A DNA stretch of 64,000 nucleotides. Origin: Bugula neritina (Eukaryota > Bryozoa > Gymnolaemata > Cheilostomatida > Bugulidae). A program made the position numbers and the translations under genes. This document shows, one piece after another, positions 61,600 to 64,000 of the stretch. The notes below the pieces were generated by a model. It saw only the letters and a list, made by a program, of their open reading frames with translations, searched no databases and was not told the origin of the DNA. How positions within the stretch are numbered: the stretch's first letter is position 1; the number at the start of each line of letters is the position of its first letter. The stretch is from NCBI GenBank assembly GCA_964035545.1, contig OZ037765.1, positions 13,634,698 to 13,698,697 on the forward strand, written 5' to 3'.

Positions 61600-63205
61600 T
61601 TTCTCTTTGTTTTTTTTTGTTTTTTTTTTATTGATTGATTTTATTTCTATCACTAACATGATATATGTTGTGAAAAAAAGGTGTTAAATACCGATGCCCA
61701 CAATATTAAAGATGATAACAGTGTAACATACATGGCTTAAAAATAGGAGTAAAAAGTCTTTGAGACTGGAAGTCACTTAACAAAAATTATTATACAAGTT
61801 TGTTTAGCTTGAGTGCTGCCTGGCGTATAAAAGAATATCTGCCCCATGTGCTTCTGTATTTAATAGTACGATATCGTCCTGATGGGCACTTTTCAAGAAA
61901 GTCATTTAGAAAATGATTGTCATCGTGTATATATTGTAGTAGTAAGGTTTTAGTTATGACATCCATTAGATTGTCGATATCCCCAAGATCTTTGATGCCT
62001 AGTTTGAGTGCCTCTTTAAAAAAGTGTTGGAGTTGCTTTTTATCTTTAGCGTACAGGGAGGTGTAAAGAATGGGTAGACAGTAAGTAAGAAGGGAAATAA
62101 TAAAACTTAAATAGCATACTAGCCAGGGTGGTTGAACTAAGGTAAACAAAATTTCTAACAATATACATTCTTTGACTAGCTTTTGTTGCCACAGAGTTGT
62201 TGTGCTCTTCAAAACGAAGTTGGTTGTCTATCCGTACTCTTAGATATTTCATATTGTCACTAAGACTGATACTAACATTATTCAAAATCATAGCAGGGGT
62301 GTCTGGCTTAATCCTCTTAGTGGAAAACAACATTTGTTAGGTCTTACTTGGGTTCAACAAAAGGTCTAAGGAATTACATTTATTGGATATTCTATCTACT
62401 TCAGAAAAATAATTACTCAAATCAGACTCATCAGAAATACAACCTATTACACAAGTGTCGTCTGCATATTTTAAAATAGTGACATTACTAGTTTGAGATC
62501 TAATTCCATCAGTGTAAATAGAAAACAAAAGAGGGCTTAACACAGAACCTTGGGGAGTGCCTGTATTGGTGACAATAGGCTGAGACATAGTGCCATCAAC
62601 TAATGTTCTTTGAACTCGACCACTGAGGAAACTGGTTATCCATCCTGTTACATTACAGTCCAGATGTTGTAGCTTAGGTATGAGATGACTAATGTTTATA
62701 GTATTAAAGACCGAAGAGAAATCTAGGAACAGGCATCGTGAATAATTACAAGCTTGTTTGTCAATAAAATTAGTAACAGTCGTAGTGAGGCAGAGCACTG
62801 CATCTTGGGTTGAAGGATGTGAGCAGTAGGCAAACTGAAATTTATCCAAGGGAGTGTGGTTAGAAATGTAGTTCTTCATAAGTCTCTCTAATATTTTCAC
62901 CAGGCAGCTAGTCAGAGCAATAAGACGGTATTGTTTAAGTTGATCCGGATTGTTCACTTTTGGTAGTGGTTTGATTGTTGCAGTCTTCCATATTGAAGGT
63001 GTAGTTTGAGTTTCAATGCAGCGGGAGTATAATTTAGTGATAACATAGGATAAGCCAGTTGCACAGGTTTTAAGAACTTTAGGGATAATTTTGTCAGGTC
63101 CAGCACTTTTTCGAGGGTTGAGCAGCTTCAGACTTTTTAGCACAGTATCCTCATCAATGTCAAATGTAGGAGCAGTTTGAGTTGTAGGGATATCAGCAGT
63201 CTGTG
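61600..63205 (-). mobile_element. 5'-truncated LINE inserted into the gypsy RT
   Basis: One RT ORF from ~63200: LLNPRKSAGPDKIIPKVLKT, WKTATIKPLPKVNN, YRLIALTSCLVKILERLM, FLDFSSVFNTI, TGTPQGSVLSPLLFSIYTDG and LKYADDTCVIGCI (YADD intact, ~62475). One in-frame TAA at 62337-62339 and one frameshift near 62100 interrupt it before LLTYCLPILYTSLY and the end FIRQAALKLNKLV (61790). The 3' end is AATCAATCAATAA plus an A-rich tail at 61611-61640. No endonuclease, so it is 5'-truncated, as is usual after target-primed reverse transcription. Younger than its host gypsy. Confidence 0.8.
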
Positions 63206-63497
63206 TTGAACCTTACATTGAATTCTCTGTCTCTTTGAAGCACCTTCTTCAGCTTATGGTCATGGTCTTCCTGATTTTTGCCTGCTATTATGAGGTAATC
63301 AAAATAATTATATGCTTACATCTAGATCACCAAAAATTTCCTCGACTCGTTTCTCCAAGACTTCTGTGCTGGAGTTTATGCCAAATGGTAACCGTTTGTA
63401 GCAGTACCTTCCAAAGGGCGTGTTGAATGTGGTTAGTAACTGCGACAGTCGATCAAGTTGGATATGCCAGTAGCCACTTTTTATGTCAACTATCACC
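63206..63497 (-). mobile_element. Ty3/gypsy reverse transcriptase fragment (other side of the LINE)
   Basis: Minus-strand text: VIVDIKSGYWHIQLDRLSQL, TTFNTPFGRYCYKRLPFGIN (RT palm), then after a one-base shift YFDYLIIAGKNQEDHDHKLK, where YFDY replaces the catalytic YxDD, and LQRDREFNVRFNTD, at which the LINE starts. The RT continues beyond the LINE at ~61560. Sequence above 63497 is unrelated, so the element is truncated here. Confidence 0.75.
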
Positions 63498-64000
63498 TGC
63501 ATAAAAATGTACACATTAGGTAATATTATGATTGTTGTGAAGTGCGATAAACTGTTTACTAGTAGTTTCATATGTGCATGCCACAGTCATGAAATAAAAT
63601 GTATGAATGCTATCAAAGGTACACACTAAAGTTTGCAAATCTGCACAAAAAAATTAAAAATGGTAAACAGGAGTCATTTTGTTTTTAATACTTTATTGAT
63701 CGAAGTAAACTGATATTTCGAGCACCACTGTGTCCATCCATCTTCAGAGTATTACAATAAATGAAAGGGATGAAAGTTGTTTCAAGTTAATTAAAAAAAA
63801 GGAAAATACTCTCATTTTTATTTTGCATGAGTAAAAGAATTATAATGTTTTCTCTGCATAGAAATAACTAAAATTTGAGAAAAAAATTTATACATGACAA
63901 AAACAACAAAATTTGTGAAAGTTAGTGGAAATTAATTAGTATAGAATTTATTGGTATGGTTTTAACGGTACCGAGTAATTTTGTATATCAAGTTGAGGTT
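63498..64000. other. AT-rich sequence carrying the second copy of the dispersed repeat
   Basis: The inverted copy of the 38.6 kb repeat lies at 63690-63765. Apart from that, no feature is seen to the window end. Confidence 0.4.
63690..63765 (-). repeat. Dispersed repeat: CTCTGAAGATGG...AATATCAGT...AATAAAGTA, copy 2
   Basis: On the minus strand: TTTCATTTATTG, ACTCTGAAGATGG, CACAGTGGTGCTCG, AAATATCAGT and AATAAAGTATT. Matches 38625-38695 in order and spacing. Confidence 0.6.

Noticed and set aside
63250-63310. GTAAGC...CATAATAG as an intron inside the gypsy RT
   Set aside because: Reading through in the next frame gives YFDYLIIAGKNQEDHDHKLK, which is the RT itself, so a frameshift explains it better.

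Overview
Eukaryotic, metazoan nuclear DNA. It is AT-rich and gene-sparse, with long GT-AG introns, (TA)n and (CA)n microsatellites, a 22-bp minisatellite and many decayed transposable elements. The host genes (an animal-type ubiquitin E2 most like UBE2U, an atypical dual-specificity phosphatase, a reeler-domain secreted protein) and the repeat types (GTF2I/ZBED5-like hAT, CR1/Jockey-like LINEs, Ty3/gypsy, BEL/Pao, Ty1/copia) suggest an invertebrate; I cannot name the phylum.

Layout. 1-22 kb holds the host genes: a minus-strand ankyrin-repeat gene running off the left edge (exons 2924-3902, 1972-2097, 1614-1700, 637-727, 1-497); a plus-strand reeler-domain gene (6554-8113 and perhaps beyond); a complete eight-exon minus-strand UBE2U-like gene (10287-17472) with a CCAAT/ETS-rich promoter region upstream; and a four-exon minus-strand DUSP3-like phosphatase (19194-22017). 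I assembled these exons by hand, checking splice sites and reading phase. From 22.6 kb to the right edge almost everything is mobile or repeat-derived: copia relic, LINE piece, a multi-exon GQNKN-motif (DUF7869-like) pseudogene, BEL/Pao gag, a hAT relic, a multi-exon tyrosine-recombinase-like gene (34.8-38.5 kb), two paralogous copies plus one ruin of an RNase-H-like 'DFAENY / SDG / QYK' element (29.6, 39.8 and 45.5 kb), nested LINEs (48.9-51.6 kb), gypsy gag, and a stack in which a LINE sits in a gypsy element that abuts a truncated hAT, which itself interrupts an older ORF (56.2-63.5 kb).

Most notable. Two tandem type I hammerhead ribozyme motifs exactly 125 bp apart (2154-2198 and 2279-2323, plus strand) lie in an intron of the ankyrin gene. 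Stem II carries a pairing-preserving U-to-C change between the copies. A third, unrelated hammerhead motif is on the minus strand at 6155-6197. This arrangement is that of Penelope-like-element or retrozyme repeats that make small self-cleaving RNAs. The second focus is the SDG/QYK element family: its better copy (45503-48185) has two short 3' exons that keep phase, and it shares a 3'-flanking motif with the copy 6 kb away.
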